Origin: Archaeoglobaceae archaeon
Lineage (GTDB): Archaea; Halobacteriota; Archaeoglobi; Archaeoglobales; Archaeoglobaceae
Assembly: GCA_025058955.1 (NCBI GenBank)
Contig: JANXDV010000014.1
Span: 1-13,833 of the forward strand
Direction: 5' to 3'
DNA: 13,833 bases
The notes beneath the pieces were generated by a model. The model had not been told where the DNA came from. It saw only the letters and a list, made by a program, of their open reading frames with translations, and did not search any database. Shown piece after piece: positions 1 to 7,075 of the stretch (within the stretch, counting starts at the first letter, position 1; each line of letters begins with the position of its first letter). The position numbers and the translations under genes are program-made.

Positions 1-755
1 ACATCTTGCTCGAATTCAACCCAAACCGCTTCAGTGTGTCCATCTAACACTGGAACTCGATGACAAGAAGCGGAGATCTTAAATTTCGCAAACTCAATTC
101 TGTCGCCCTTGAAAGTTCCAAGCATCTTTAATGGCTCACTTTCACACTTCTCCTCCTCATTCTTGATGAAAGGAATAATGTTATCAGTTATTGCAAGCGA
201 TGGAACTCCTGGATAACCCGCTCCGCTTAAAGCTTGCATCGAAGCCATTCTAACACTCTTCAAACCAAATTTCATCAGAGGTTTGAGAGTTATAACAAAC
301 ATCGTGCTCGTGCAATTCGGATTCGTTATAAGAAAGCCATCCCACTTTCTTCTCTTTTTCTGAACTTCAATGAGCCTTAGATGATCCGCATTTACTTCTG
401 GAATCACGAGAGGGACATCTTCTTCCATTCTGAATGCGGAAGCGTTGCTTGATACAACAAATCCCGCTTCCGCAAATTTCGGTTCAACTTCTCTTGCAAT
501 TTCTGCAGGCAAAGCGGAGAAGACTATGTCCGCATCAACTTGCTTAGGATCAAGAGGCACCATTTCAACGTCCTTAGCATATTCTGGAATATTCGCTGAG
601 ATCAGCCATTCGACTTCACTTCCATACTTCCTTCCAATTCTTTTCTCTGACGCTGCAAGGCTCTTTACTTTGAACCATGGATGATTCTCGAGCAACTGCA
701 CAAACTTCTGTCCAACCATCCCTGTAGCTCCAAGAACGCAGACGCTGTAGTGCAT
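1..755 (-). CDS. asd: Aspartate-semialdehyde dehydrogenase (3' end outside window)
   Basis: Catalyses NADP-dependent reduction of aspartyl phosphate to aspartate semialdehyde, the branch point to lysine, threonine and methionine. About 251 residues are present and the C-terminal part lies beyond the window edge (family usually 330-360 aa). The reading begins [16 protein letters not shown], with the nucleotide-binding GATGMVGQ at residues 9-16. The catalytic cysteine is C148 in NPNCTST. A second conserved segment, [17 protein letters not shown], follows near the window edge and carries the active-site histidine region. This is the archaeal/fungal-type Asd rather than the E. coli type, judged by these motifs. 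The ATG at 755 sits about 26 nt from the centre of a TATA-like box, which suggests a leaderless mRNA. dapB, the first committed step to lysine, is 6 kb away on the other strand. Confidence 0.93.
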   Translation of the reverse strand, partial: MHYSVCVLGATGMVGQKFVQLLENHPWFKVKSLAASEKRIGRKYGSEVEWLISANIPEYAKDVEMVPLDPKQVDADIVFSALPAEIAREVEPKFAEAGFVVSSNASAFRMEEDVPLVIPEVNADHLRLIEVQKKRRKWDGFLITNPNCTSTMFVITLKPLMKFGLKSVRMASMQALSGAGYPGVPSLAITDNIIPFIKNEEEKCESEPLKMLGTFKGDRIEFAKFKISASCHRVPVLDGHTEAVWVEFEQD

Positions 756-776
756 GCCCTCAAGGATTTCACAGGT

Positions 777-785
777 GTTAAAAAC
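777..785 (-). promoter_or_regulatory. TATA-like box for asd
   Basis: On the minus strand this reads GTTTTTAAC. Its centre lies about 26 nt upstream of the asd ATG, the spacing expected if transcription starts at or next to the start codon. Assigned by position and composition only. Confidence 0.45.
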
Positions 786-847
786 TTATCGAATGTTAGT
801 ATTTGTGTCTGTATGTATTAAAATGACAAAAAAGATCTCAAGCAAAC

Positions 848-854
848 TTTATAA
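848..854 (+). promoter_or_regulatory. TATA box for tRNA-Gly
   Basis: TTTATAA, centred 29 nt upstream of the first tRNA base. It matches the archaeal TATA consensus and position, so the tRNA probably starts at or within a few bases of its mature 5' end. Confidence 0.6.
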
Positions 855-879
855 GCAGTATTCATTGAAGATGATCAGA

Positions 880-950
880 GCGGTCGTAGTCTAGTGGCAG
901 GACACGGGCTTCCCGAGCCCGTTGCCCGGGTTCAAATCCCGGCGACCGCA
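880..950 (+). tRNA. tRNA-Gly (anticodon CCC)
   Basis: A complete cloverleaf of 71 nt. The acceptor stem GCGGTCG (880-886) pairs with CGACCGC (943-949), and the discriminator is A950. The anticodon stem CGGGC/GCCCG (905-909/917-921) encloses the loop TTCCCGA, so the anticodon is CCC (912-914), reading GGG. The T stem CCGGG/CCCGG (926-930/938-942) encloses TTCAAAT. There is no intron and CCA is not encoded. A short T-rich run follows directly. Confidence 0.97.
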
Positions 951-960
951 TCTTTATTTT
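951..960 (+). terminator. T-rich stretch after tRNA-Gly
   Basis: TCTTTATTTT follows the tRNA directly. Archaeal RNA polymerase terminates at T-rich runs without needing a hairpin, so this is a plausible terminator; nothing else supports it. The rest of the gap up to 1062 shows no further recognisable element. Confidence 0.4.
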
Positions 961-1062
961 CAAAAACAATCCCTCCCCCTTTAGCCCCTAAAGAGAGCTT
1001 ACGATCGAAGCGAATGGAAAAAGTGTTGATCAAGAGTAGCAATGTCTTCTAAAACAAAATTC

Positions 1063-1431
1063 TTAAGATTGAAGATATTTATCAAGGGTCTCCAACAGCT
1101 TTCTCCTTGTAAAAGGCTTTTCAAGAACTTCTTTAGCTCCTGCGTTGATCAAGTCCTTCTCCTTGCTTAGATAATATGCAGTAATCCCAACGATCTTTGC
1201 ATTTGGATCATTTCGAAGGATCTCTTCAGTAGCCTTTATTCCATCCATTTCTGGCATCACTATATCAGTAAGCACAAGATCAGGTTTTACGGTGTAGTAT
1301 AGCTTGATCGCTTCTTTTCCATTTGTAGCTTTTATGACGTTGTAATGGTCTTTGAGCATAAGCTCCAAGGCTTCAAGCAAAGCTAAGTCATCCTCAACTA
1401 CAAGGACAGTCTTTTTAACTTTCTTGTTCAT
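1063..1431 (-). CDS. Stand-alone response regulator receiver (CheY-like)
   Basis: A single receiver domain of 122 aa with no output domain. It carries all the residues of a working receiver: acidic pair D14/D15 after VLVVE, phosphoacceptor D56 in LTDIVMPEMDG, switch residue T84 in GITAYYL, and K105 in LEKPFT. Such proteins receive phosphate from a histidine kinase and act by protein contact. No kinase, CheA or other chemotaxis gene is in the window, so its partner and output are unknown. The ATG at 1431 is about 24-27 nt from a good TATA box, so the transcript is probably leaderless and separate from rpiA, which ends 41 bp upstream. Confidence 0.93.
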   Translation of the reverse strand: MNKKVKKTVLVVEDDLALLEALELMLKDHYNVIKATNGKEAIKLYYTVKPDLVLTDIVMPEMDGIKATEEILRNDPNAKIVGITAYYLSKEKDLINAGAKEVLEKPFTRRKLLETLDKYLQS

Positions 1432-1450
1432 GAAAACTCTAACAGCTTCA

Positions 1451-1458
1451 TATTTATA
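1451..1458 (-). promoter_or_regulatory. TATA box for the response regulator
   Basis: Reads TATAAATA on the minus strand, centred about 24 nt upstream of the ATG at 1431, within the short gap after rpiA. It suggests the regulator has its own promoter even though rpiA lies just upstream on the same strand. Confidence 0.55.
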
Positions 1459-1472
1459 ACATTATCGAAAGC

Positions 1473-2141
1473 TCAAAGTTTCAAAAGCTTAGCTGAGGAG
1501 TTGTTGCCGACAATAACTCCAGTGATCAGCTTCGAGGAAAATATCCCATTCTCCACAACACCAGAAATCGATTTAAGTTCCTTTTCTACTTCTTCTGGAG
1601 CTTCAATAACTCCAAAATCACAGTCCAATATGAAGTTGCCGTTGTCAGTTATTATGGGACCAACTTTTCCCTTTCCTTCTCTAAGCCTTGGTTTACAAAT
1701 CTTAGATATTCTTCTCATAACGTATCCGTATGCAAATGGGAGCACTTCAACTGGAACTGGCATTGAAAGCTTATCTGTAAGTTTTGAATCTTCAACCAAT
1801 ATTATAACTTTTTTGCTCGCAAAAGCCAAGATCTTCTCTCTCGTTAACGCAGCTCCCCCTCCTTTGATGCAGTTGAGCTTATTATCAACCTGATCCGCAC
1901 CATCAACGCAAAGATCTGGTTCTCTATCAATAAGATCCGTTATGATCAGACCATTTCTTGCTCCAGCGAGCATCGCTTGATATGAACTCGGGATTCCGTA
2001 GATTTTAAGCCCTTCTCTTTTTATCTTCTCTCCGAGGAGGTTTAAGAAGACTTCAACTGTGCTCCCAGATCCGATTCCAATTGTCATCTCATCTTTTATT
2101 AGGCTGAGAGCCAACTTTGAAGCGTTATATTTTCCATTCAT
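1473..2141 (-). CDS. rpiA: Ribose-5-phosphate isomerase A
   Basis: Interconverts ribose 5-phosphate and ribulose 5-phosphate. It is 222 aa, normal for the family. Visible motifs are the phosphate-binding loop GIGSGSTV (22-29), DGAD (80-83) and KGGGAALTRE (93-102). Residues D80, D83, K93 and E102 correspond to the catalytic D81, D84, K94 and E103 of E. coli RpiA, so it should be active. The ATG at 2141 lies inside the end of surE (17-bp overlap) and is preceded by GAGG at 2150-2153 with an 8-nt spacer, so it can be translated internally on the surE-rpiA transcript. The pairing fits salvage of the ribose of nucleotides, but that link is inferred from position. Confidence 0.95.
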   Translation of the reverse strand: MNGKYNASKLALSLIKDEMTIGIGSGSTVEVFLNLLGEKIKREGLKIYGIPSSYQAMLAGARNGLIITDLIDREPDLCVDGADQVDNKLNCIKGGGAALTREKILAFASKKVIILVEDSKLTDKLSMPVPVEVLPFAYGYVMRRISKICKPRLREGKGKVGPIITDNGNFILDCDFGVIEAPEEVEKELKSISGVVENGIFSSKLITGVIVGNNSSAKLLKL

Positions 2142-2895
2142 CCACCCAACCTCTTAAAGCTTCGCAGTTCGAAGTTGCATTTAAGGATATCGGTGTAATG
2201 GAGACGAAGCCATTTCTTAGGGCATAGATATCTGTGCCAACTTCAGCGGTTTCGACTTCAGTTCCATGGATCCAGTAATACTCTCTTCCCCTCGGATCAA
2301 GTCTTCTCTCAACTTGAGTCTTATACATTTTCCTCGCAAGCCTCGTTATAGCAATTTTGCCATTAAAATTCTTTGGAATGTTTACATTTAGAGCATCAAC
2401 TCCCTCAGGCATCTCTTCGTTGAGCAATTTTTTTGCAATCCATTTAAGAACTTTTTCTGCGATGCTGAAGTCATAACTGCAACTTAGCTCAAACTTGAAG
2501 CTCTCGTGCATTTCCACAGAAATTGCTATAGCCTTACTTCCATGAGTTGCCGCTTCAAGAGCTGCGCAAACTGTGCCAGAGGTTGTTACAGCTTCAGTTG
2601 ACAAGTTCTCACCAAGATTTATACCGCAAACTGTAAGAGCTGGAATGCATTTTAAAATTTCGTAGATCCCTATTATAACTGCGTCTGTTGGTGTTCCATC
2701 AATTGCAAAAACCTTCATACCATCAATTTCAATTTCAAAAAATCTAACTGGACGCATTATTGATATGCTTCTTCCAACACCACTCATCTGCGTTATTGGT
2801 GCCACTACCACTACTTCATCAAGCTCACTAAGTGCGGAGTAAGCAGATCTTAAACCTTGAGAATATATGCCATCATCGTTTGTGAGCAAAATCAT
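2125..2895 (-). CDS. surE: 5'-nucleotidase SurE
   Basis: A divalent-metal-dependent phosphatase acting on nucleoside 5'-monophosphates, cytoplasmic, 256 aa from the chosen start. Metal and active-site residues are visible: LLTNDDGI with N6-D7-D8, S38 in APITQMSGVGRS, the DGTPTDAV segment near residue 66, and N93 in CGINLGEN, in the SurE order. An in-frame TTG at 2907 would add four residues. I prefer the ATG at 2895 because the TATA box centred near 2922 puts the transcription start close to 2896, and because SurE proteins usually begin directly with the MxILLTNDDG strand. It is first in an operon with rpiA, which it overlaps by 17 bp. Confidence 0.94.
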   Translation of the reverse strand: MILLTNDDGIYSQGLRSAYSALSELDEVVVVAPITQMSGVGRSISIMRPVRFFEIEIDGMKVFAIDGTPTDAVIIGIYEILKCIPALTVCGINLGENLSTEAVTTSGTVCAALEAATHGSKAIAISVEMHESFKFELSCSYDFSIAEKVLKWIAKKLLNEEMPEGVDALNVNIPKNFNGKIAITRLARKMYKTQVERRLDPRGREYYWIHGTEVETAEVGTDIYALRNGFVSITPISLNATSNCEALRGWVDEWKI

Positions 2896-2918
2896 CCTAA
2901 ACTTCAAAGACTTTGAAG

Positions 2919-2924
2919 TATAAA
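2919..2924 (-). promoter_or_regulatory. TATA box for surE-rpiA
   Basis: Reads TTTATA on the minus strand, about 26 nt from the ATG at 2895. It implies a leaderless surE message and makes the TTG at 2907 an unlikely start because it would lie upstream of the predicted transcript. Confidence 0.55.
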
Positions 2925-2940
2925 TCTTTTTAGAAAAATG

Positions 2941-2948
2941 TTTTTAAT
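2941..2948 (+). promoter_or_regulatory. TATA-like box for top6A
   Basis: TTTTTAAT, centred about 24 nt before the ATG at 2968. It lies back to back with the surE TATA box (centres about 22 bp apart), so both directions are served from a 72-bp gap. Confidence 0.4.
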
Positions 2949-2967
2949 TTTGAAGCAACCTTAGAAT

Positions 2968-4050
2968 ATGAACGAAGTTAAGAAGAGATGTTTATCCGCA
3001 CTACTCGGGATCATGGAGAATGTTTACGAGCAAATGAAAGCTGGAAAGATCCCAGAACTTGGGATCTCTACGAGGACAAAGTTTAATATTGAGTTCGATG
3101 AAGATTCTGGAGTCTGGGTTTATGGAGATCGGAAGTCTGTAACTTCTGCAAAAACGATCAAAGGAGCTTTAAAGATCCTAAGAATGGCTTATGTCATTGG
3201 TTTTCTCAAAGAACAACTTGCAGTTAACAAGTCCTCAACTCTGAGAGAGCTTTATTACATCACTGAAGGCTGGGGATATGCTAAATTTGAAGAACAGGAT
3301 GAAAGCGATAGGCTTATAGAGGATCTCGAAATTCTTTCAGGCTATCAAAGAGAACAGTTCCATATACGCCCTGAAGAAGATGGAGCGACGATCGTTGGAC
3401 CTATAAAGATCAGAGAAGAAACGAGAAGGGGGACAAGGGAGATCCACTGCCAAGATGACGTCGGTGAAGGCGGATATCAGATCCCAGTGAACGTTGATCG
3501 AATTCAATTTCTCGAGCATGATGCGAAATTTGCAATAGCCATAGAAACTGGTGGTATGAGAGACAGGCTTGTGGAAAATGGATTTGATGAGAAGTTCAAC
3601 GCAATAATAGTCCATCTAAAGGGTCAACCAGCGAGGAGCACGAGAAGACTTTTGAGAAGGTTGAATACTGAGCTTAATATTCCCATAGTCGTTTTTACAG
3701 ATGGAGATCCTTGGAGCTATCGAATATATGCAAGCGTTGCCTATGGGAGCATAAAGTCCGCCCATCTCTCTGAATATCTTGCAACACCCGAAGCGAAATT
3801 CCTTGGAGTAACCCCTTCTGACATAGTTAGATACGATCTGCCTTCTGACAAGCTAAGCGATGAGGACATAAAGGCTCTGAATGCTATTCTTACTGATCCG
3901 AGGTTCGACACCGATTTTTGGAAGAAAGAAGTAAAACTTCAGCTGGATCTTAACAAGAAATCAGAACAGCAGGCTTTGGCTAAGTATGGTTTGGACTACG
4001 TTACTGATGTCTATTTGCCTGAAAAACTTGGAGAAATGGGAATAATTTAG
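2968..4050 (+). CDS. top6A: DNA topoisomerase VI subunit A (Spo11-like)
   Basis: The DNA-cleaving subunit of the archaeal type IIB topoisomerase, which relaxes supercoils and decatenates DNA together with the ATPase subunit B. It is 360 aa, full length for the family. The N-terminal winged-helix (CAP-like) part carries [12 protein letters not shown], where Y97, the second tyrosine, is the expected catalytic residue. The Toprim part carries E193 in AIAIETGG and D245/D247 in [12 protein letters not shown], the metal-binding triad. All key residues are intact. Subunit B is not in this window, although the two genes are adjacent in many archaea. The stop codon overlaps that of the convergent malic enzyme gene by 4 bp. 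Confidence 0.97.
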   Translation: MNEVKKRCLSALLGIMENVYEQMKAGKIPELGISTRTKFNIEFDEDSGVWVYGDRKSVTSAKTIKGALKILRMAYVIGFLKEQLAVNKSSTLRELYYITEGWGYAKFEEQDESDRLIEDLEILSGYQREQFHIRPEEDGATIVGPIKIREETRRGTREIHCQDDVGEGGYQIPVNVDRIQFLEHDAKFAIAIETGGMRDRLVENGFDEKFNAIIVHLKGQPARSTRRLLRRLNTELNIPIVVFTDGDPWSYRIYASVAYGSIKSAHLSEYLATPEAKFLGVTPSDIVRYDLPSDKLSDEDIKALNAILTDPRFDTDFWKKEVKLQLDLNKKSEQQALAKYGLDYVTDVYLPEKLGEMGII

Positions 4051-5345
4051 AAAACAGAGGAAATTCGCTCAGCGTATCCTAATTCAAGTAGTTTCTTAAC
4101 TTTTTCATGTGTTCCAAAGATCAGCCTACTTGAGTGCTCGTATAACTCATCAGGTGTGAAGAAACGCTTGGCAAGCCCAAGATCTATGGCTTTCATTCCA
4201 ACTGCGGTTGCAACTTCTGGGAAAACATGGATCTCAGTCATCTTCGGAATTATATAATCCTCACTTAGCTTGCTTTCCGCCAATCTTGCCAAAGTGTTCG
4301 CTGCGGTTATGCACATCTCTTCAGTGATCTTTTTTGCCCTAACACTCAAAACACCTCTAAATAATCCTGGAAATACGAGAGAGTTGTTGATCTGATTTGG
4401 AAAATCACTTCTTCCAGTTCCCACGATCCTTGCTCCTGCTTCTTTAGCTTCTTGTGGATAGATCTCTGGGATCGGATTTGAAAGGGCGAAAACAATTGCA
4501 TCCTCAGCCATTTTTTTGACAAATTCTTTTTTTATAACTCCAGCGGTGCTTGCAGCGATTACAACATCAACTCCATTCATCGCTTCAGAAATTCCTCCAG
4601 TTCTTTGCTCTGCATTTGTTTCTTTACAGATCCAGAATTTTTCAGGGTTTTCAGTCTTTAGTTTTTCAAGATCTTTTCTCTGCATATTCAAAATGCCTTT
4701 GCTGTCCACTACAAACATCTTTTTTAAGTCCGCTCCTGCTTTAGAGAGCAATTTTATTGTTGCAACGTTTGCAGCTCCCGCACCAATTACAGCAATCTCG
4801 ATCTCATTTATGCTTTTTCCAACAAGCTTTAGAGCGTTAATTAAACCAGCAAGTGTAGCGGTTGCAGTTCCAAGTTGATCATCATGCCAAACAGGTATAT
4901 CGAGCTCATTTTGCAACTTTTCAAGGATGTAGAAACACTTTGGCGTTGCAATGTCTTCGAGATTGATCCCTCCGAAGCTTGGTGTGATCTTCTTAACAAT
5001 TTCAACGAACTTCTCAGGATCTTGCTCATCGATTGGAATTGGAAAGGCATCAACCCCTCCAAGGAGCTTGAAGATCATCGCTTTTCCTTCCATGACTGGA
5101 AGAGAAGCCAATGCTCCAATATCTCCTAAGCCAAGAACTCTTGAGCCATCTGTAACAATTGCAACTGTGTTCCATTTGCTCGTGTATTCATAAGCCTTTT
5201 CAGGATCTTTTGCAATCTCTTTGCTTGGCTCTGCAACTCCGGGAGTATACCAGTAGCTGAAGTCACTTAAGGATCTGACAGGGCATTTCGGAATGATCTC
5301 GATCTTCCCACCATATTTCCTGTGAAGACTACAAACCTCATTCAT
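4047..5345 (-). CDS. NAD(P)-dependent malic enzyme (short form)
   Basis: Oxidative decarboxylation of malate to pyruvate and CO2 with NAD(P). It is 432 aa, the short prokaryotic form without a phosphotransacetylase domain. In order: catalytic Y33 in [23 protein letters not shown], general-base K88 in MEGKAMIFK, metal-binding ED in [17 protein letters not shown], and the Rossmann fingerprint VIGAGAAN, followed by [15 protein letters not shown] at 5354 would add three residues, but it lies inside the best Shine-Dalgarno sequence, so the ATG at 5345 is preferred. Coenzyme preference cannot be read reliably from sequence. The upstream region holds two identical palindromes that may be operators. 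Confidence 0.95.
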   Translation of the reverse strand: MNEVCSLHRKYGGKIEIIPKCPVRSLSDFSYWYTPGVAEPSKEIAKDPEKAYEYTSKWNTVAIVTDGSRVLGLGDIGALASLPVMEGKAMIFKLLGGVDAFPIPIDEQDPEKFVEIVKKITPSFGGINLEDIATPKCFYILEKLQNELDIPVWHDDQLGTATATLAGLINALKLVGKSINEIEIAVIGAGAANVATIKLLSKAGADLKKMFVVDSKGILNMQRKDLEKLKTENPEKFWICKETNAEQRTGGISEAMNGVDVVIAASTAGVIKKEFVKKMAEDAIVFALSNPIPEIYPQEAKEAGARIVGTGRSDFPNQINNSLVFPGLFRGVLSVRAKKITEEMCITAANTLARLAESKLSEDYIIPKMTEIHVFPEVATAVGMKAIDLGLAKRFFTPDELYEHSSRLIFGTHEKVKKLLELGYAERISSVF

Positions 5346-5350
5346 ATCTC

Positions 5351-5355
5351 TCACC
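5351..5355 (-). promoter_or_regulatory. Ribosome binding site of the malic enzyme gene
   Basis: GGTGA followed by GAGAT and the ATG at 5345, a 5-nt spacer. It is one of the few clear Shine-Dalgarno sites in the window and decides the start: the upstream GTG at 5354 is part of this site. With the TATA box at 5391-5398 the predicted leader is about 23 nt. Confidence 0.65.
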
Positions 5356-5370
5356 CAAATTTCTTATAAT

Positions 5371-5418
5371 ATACGTATCTTTCCTCACAATATAAATTTT
5401 TTGCTCAAAAATACGTAT
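5371..5418. repeat. Two identical ATACGTAT palindromes 40 bp apart
   Basis: The perfect palindrome ATACGTAT occurs at 5371-5378 and again at 5411-5418 (extended to the 10-bp palindrome AATACGTATT there). The centres are exactly 40 bp apart, about four helical turns. They bracket the malic enzyme TATA box (5391-5398): one at the predicted transcription start, one just upstream of the box. Palindromic sites in this arrangement are typical of dimeric repressors, but the regulator is unknown. Confidence 0.5.
5391..5398 (-). promoter_or_regulatory. TATA box for malic enzyme
   Basis: Reads AATTTATA on the minus strand, predicting transcription start near 5368, in the first ATACGTAT palindrome. The mRNA would have a short leader containing the GGTGA ribosome site. 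Confidence 0.55.
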
Positions 5419-5433
5419 TAAAAGAAAATTGGG

Positions 5434-5480
5434 CTATATAAATGTTAAAATTATACATGTATTGCCAAGAAGTTTAAAAA
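5434..5480 (+). promoter_or_regulatory. Promoter region of tyrS (two TATA candidates)
   Basis: CTATATAAAT at 5434-5443 is the better TATA match and would give a start near 5464 with a 36-nt leader to the ATG at 5500. TTTAAAAA at 5473-5480 is centred about 24 nt before that ATG and would give a leaderless message. I cannot decide between them. Confidence 0.4.
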
Positions 5481-5499
5481 TCGAATGCTGATTTTAGCT

Positions 5500-6483
5500 A
5501 TGGATCTTGAAAAGAAACTCGCCATTGCAACAAGAAATGCGGAAGAAGTTGTCTCGATTGAAGAACTCAAAGAATTGCTCGAAACCAAAGAAAAGCCAAG
5601 GGCATACGTAGGCTATGAGCCAAGCGGAGAGATCCATTTGGGGCATTTGATCACAGTGAACAAGCTTAAGGATCTGCAAAGTATTGGATTCGAGATCGTT
5701 GTTTTGCTTGCAGACATTCATGCTTATCTCAATGAGAAGGGAAGTTTTGAAGAAATTAGAAAGCTTGCGGAGAGAAACATGAAGACGTTCATAGCCTTCG
5801 GACTTGAGGAAAAAAATGCTAAATTTATCCTTGGCAGTGAATATCAGCTAAATAAGGATTATATGCTCGACATCTTGAAGCTTGCAAGGATTACGACGCT
5901 GAACAGAGCGAGAAGAAGCATGGATGAGGTGAGCAGAAGGAAGGAAGATCCGATGGTTTCTCAGATGATCTATCCTCTTATGCAGTCCTTGGACATCGCA
6001 TACCTTAAGATCGACGTTGCGGTTGGAGGAATAGATCAAAGGAAGATCCACATGCTTGCAAGGGAGAACTTGCCCGCTCTTGGCTACAAGGCTCCGATCT
6101 GCATTCATACTCCAATAATCTCTGGATTGGATGGTGAGAAGATGAGTAAATCAAAAGGTAACTACATTTCGATAAGCGACTCCAATGAGGAAGTGGAAAG
6201 AAAGATCATGAAGGCTTTTTGTCCACCAAAAGTTGTAGAGGGAAATCCAGTGATAGATCTTGCAAAGCATTATGTCTTCCCTACCTATGGCAAGGTAAAG
6301 ATCGAGCGAGACTCCAAATTTGGTGGAGACGTGGAGTATGAGAGCTTCGAGGCTATGATCGAGGACTTCACGAGTGGAGCTTTGCATCCAATGGATCTAA
6401 AGAAGGCGGTAGCGAAATATCTGAACTCCTTTATCGATGATTCAAGAAGAAAATTAAAGAAGTTGACCGAGGAGAGTTCTTGA
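5500..6483 (+). CDS. tyrS: Tyrosyl-tRNA synthetase, archaeal type
   Basis: A class I synthetase charging tRNA-Tyr, 327 aa. Y36 in AYVGYEPSG is the likely tyrosine-binding residue, equivalent to Y32 of the M. jannaschii enzyme. HLGH (46-49) is the HIGH signature and GEKMSKSKGN the KMSKS loop. ARRSMDEVSRR and VAVGGIDQRKIHMLAREN are typical of archaeal/eukaryotic TyrRS. There is no S4-like domain, as expected for archaea. An ATG at 5485 would add five residues (MLILA). I prefer 5500 because MDLEKKLAIATRNAEEVV resembles, from memory, the N-terminus of the Archaeoglobus enzyme, and because one TATA candidate fits only this start. The gene appears monocistronic. Confidence 0.95.
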   Translation: MDLEKKLAIATRNAEEVVSIEELKELLETKEKPRAYVGYEPSGEIHLGHLITVNKLKDLQSIGFEIVVLLADIHAYLNEKGSFEEIRKLAERNMKTFIAFGLEEKNAKFILGSEYQLNKDYMLDILKLARITTLNRARRSMDEVSRRKEDPMVSQMIYPLMQSLDIAYLKIDVAVGGIDQRKIHMLARENLPALGYKAPICIHTPIISGLDGEKMSKSKGNYISISDSNEEVERKIMKAFCPPKVVEGNPVIDLAKHYVFPTYGKVKIERDSKFGGDVEYESFEAMIEDFTSGALHPMDLKKAVAKYLNSFIDDSRRKLKKLTEESS

Positions 6484-6504
6484 GGGTTAAATAGTTTCTA
6501 TGAG

Positions 6505-6512
6505 TATTTATT
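6505..6512 (+). promoter_or_regulatory. TATA-like box for the membrane protein gene
   Basis: TATTTATT, centred about 23 nt before the ATG at 6531. The 47-bp gap after tyrS is AT-rich and has no ribosome binding site, consistent with a separate leaderless transcript. Confidence 0.35.
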
Positions 6513-6530
6513 CGTTAAATTAATAAACTC

Positions 6531-7046
6531 ATGAGATTTCAAATACCTATTTGGCTTGGAAATCTCATAGAACTTTTGGGTTTGGTTTTTGGAATTTTTC
6601 TAATTCTAAATCTGAAAATTTTGCCCTATTACTTGCAGATTCTGGCTTTGTTCATTGCTTGGTTTTGCTTCTGGTATTTTAGCCACTGCTTAGCCCATTT
6701 TATCGTTGGAAAAGCCTTTGGATTGAATTTTAGCTATTACTTTGTGGGAAGATCTTCGATAACGAAGCTGAACTCAAAATTTTTTGCAATTTTCAGATAT
6801 TTTCCAGTTCTTGGAATAAAAGTTGAACCTGATAGCTTAAAGAGAATCTCTAAGAAAAGAAAATTCATTTTTTACGCTTCTGGAGCCATTGCTTCTATGT
6901 CTACTCCAGCAATTTCTCTGCTCTTTGCAATGCAGATGGACAAAATAGTTTTCAGCATCTTTCTTTTGCTAACTTTTGGAAACATAGCTTTCACGCTCAT
7001 CTTTAGCTCAAAGGTTGGAGATCTCTACAAAGCGAGAGTGAAATAA
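6531..7046 (+). CDS. Integral membrane protein, possible degenerate site-2-protease (M50) fold
   Basis: A 171-aa hydrophobic protein of unknown function. Likely membrane segments lie at residues 9-27, 33-50, 112-134 and 138-158. I do not recognise a named family, but three features follow M50 order. The first is H52-C-L-A-H56 followed by FIVGKAFG, which resembles HExxH-x-(x)-A-x-x-FG of intramembrane metalloproteases, with the catalytic Glu replaced by Cys. The second is the SGAIASMSTP segment (117-126), similar in place to the SGPxxN segment. The third is N151 followed 13 residues later by G163-D164, similar to the N...DG third zinc ligand. If this is right it may bind metal but lack proteolysis. 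The reading is an inference. It lies between tyrS and dapB with no obvious functional tie. Confidence 0.7.
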   Translation: MRFQIPIWLGNLIELLGLVFGIFLILNLKILPYYLQILALFIAWFCFWYFSHCLAHFIVGKAFGLNFSYYFVGRSSITKLNSKFFAIFRYFPVLGIKVEPDSLKRISKKRKFIFYASGAIASMSTPAISLLFAMQMDKIVFSIFLLLTFGNIAFTLIFSSKVGDLYKARVK

Positions 7047-7047
7047 A

Positions 7048-7055
7048 TTTTTTAA
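7048..7055 (+). promoter_or_regulatory. TATA-like box for dapB
   Basis: TTTTTTAA directly after the upstream stop codon, centred about 24 nt before the ATG at 7076. It favours that ATG over the TTG at 7058 as the dapB start. Confidence 0.4.
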
Positions 7056-7075
7056 GATTGGAGAAAACAACTTTC

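Noticed and set aside
445..684. A 79-codon plus-strand frame within asd
   Set aside because: It is antisense to conserved Asd sequence, including the N-terminal domain, and its product is low-complexity Ser/Thr-rich sequence typical of a shadow frame.
756..879. Possible riboswitch or leader RNA upstream of asd
   Set aside because: The TATA-like box predicts transcription starting at the ATG, leaving no leader, and no stable structured element is visible.
1501..1893. A 130-codon open frame on the plus strand opposite rpiA
   Set aside because: It lies wholly antisense to a well-supported rpiA, has no recognisable motif and no promoter or ribosome site; it reflects the codon composition of the real gene.
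4516..5193. Several plus- and minus-strand frames of 64-120 codons inside the malic enzyme gene
   Set aside because: All overlap continuous, motif-rich malic enzyme coding sequence.
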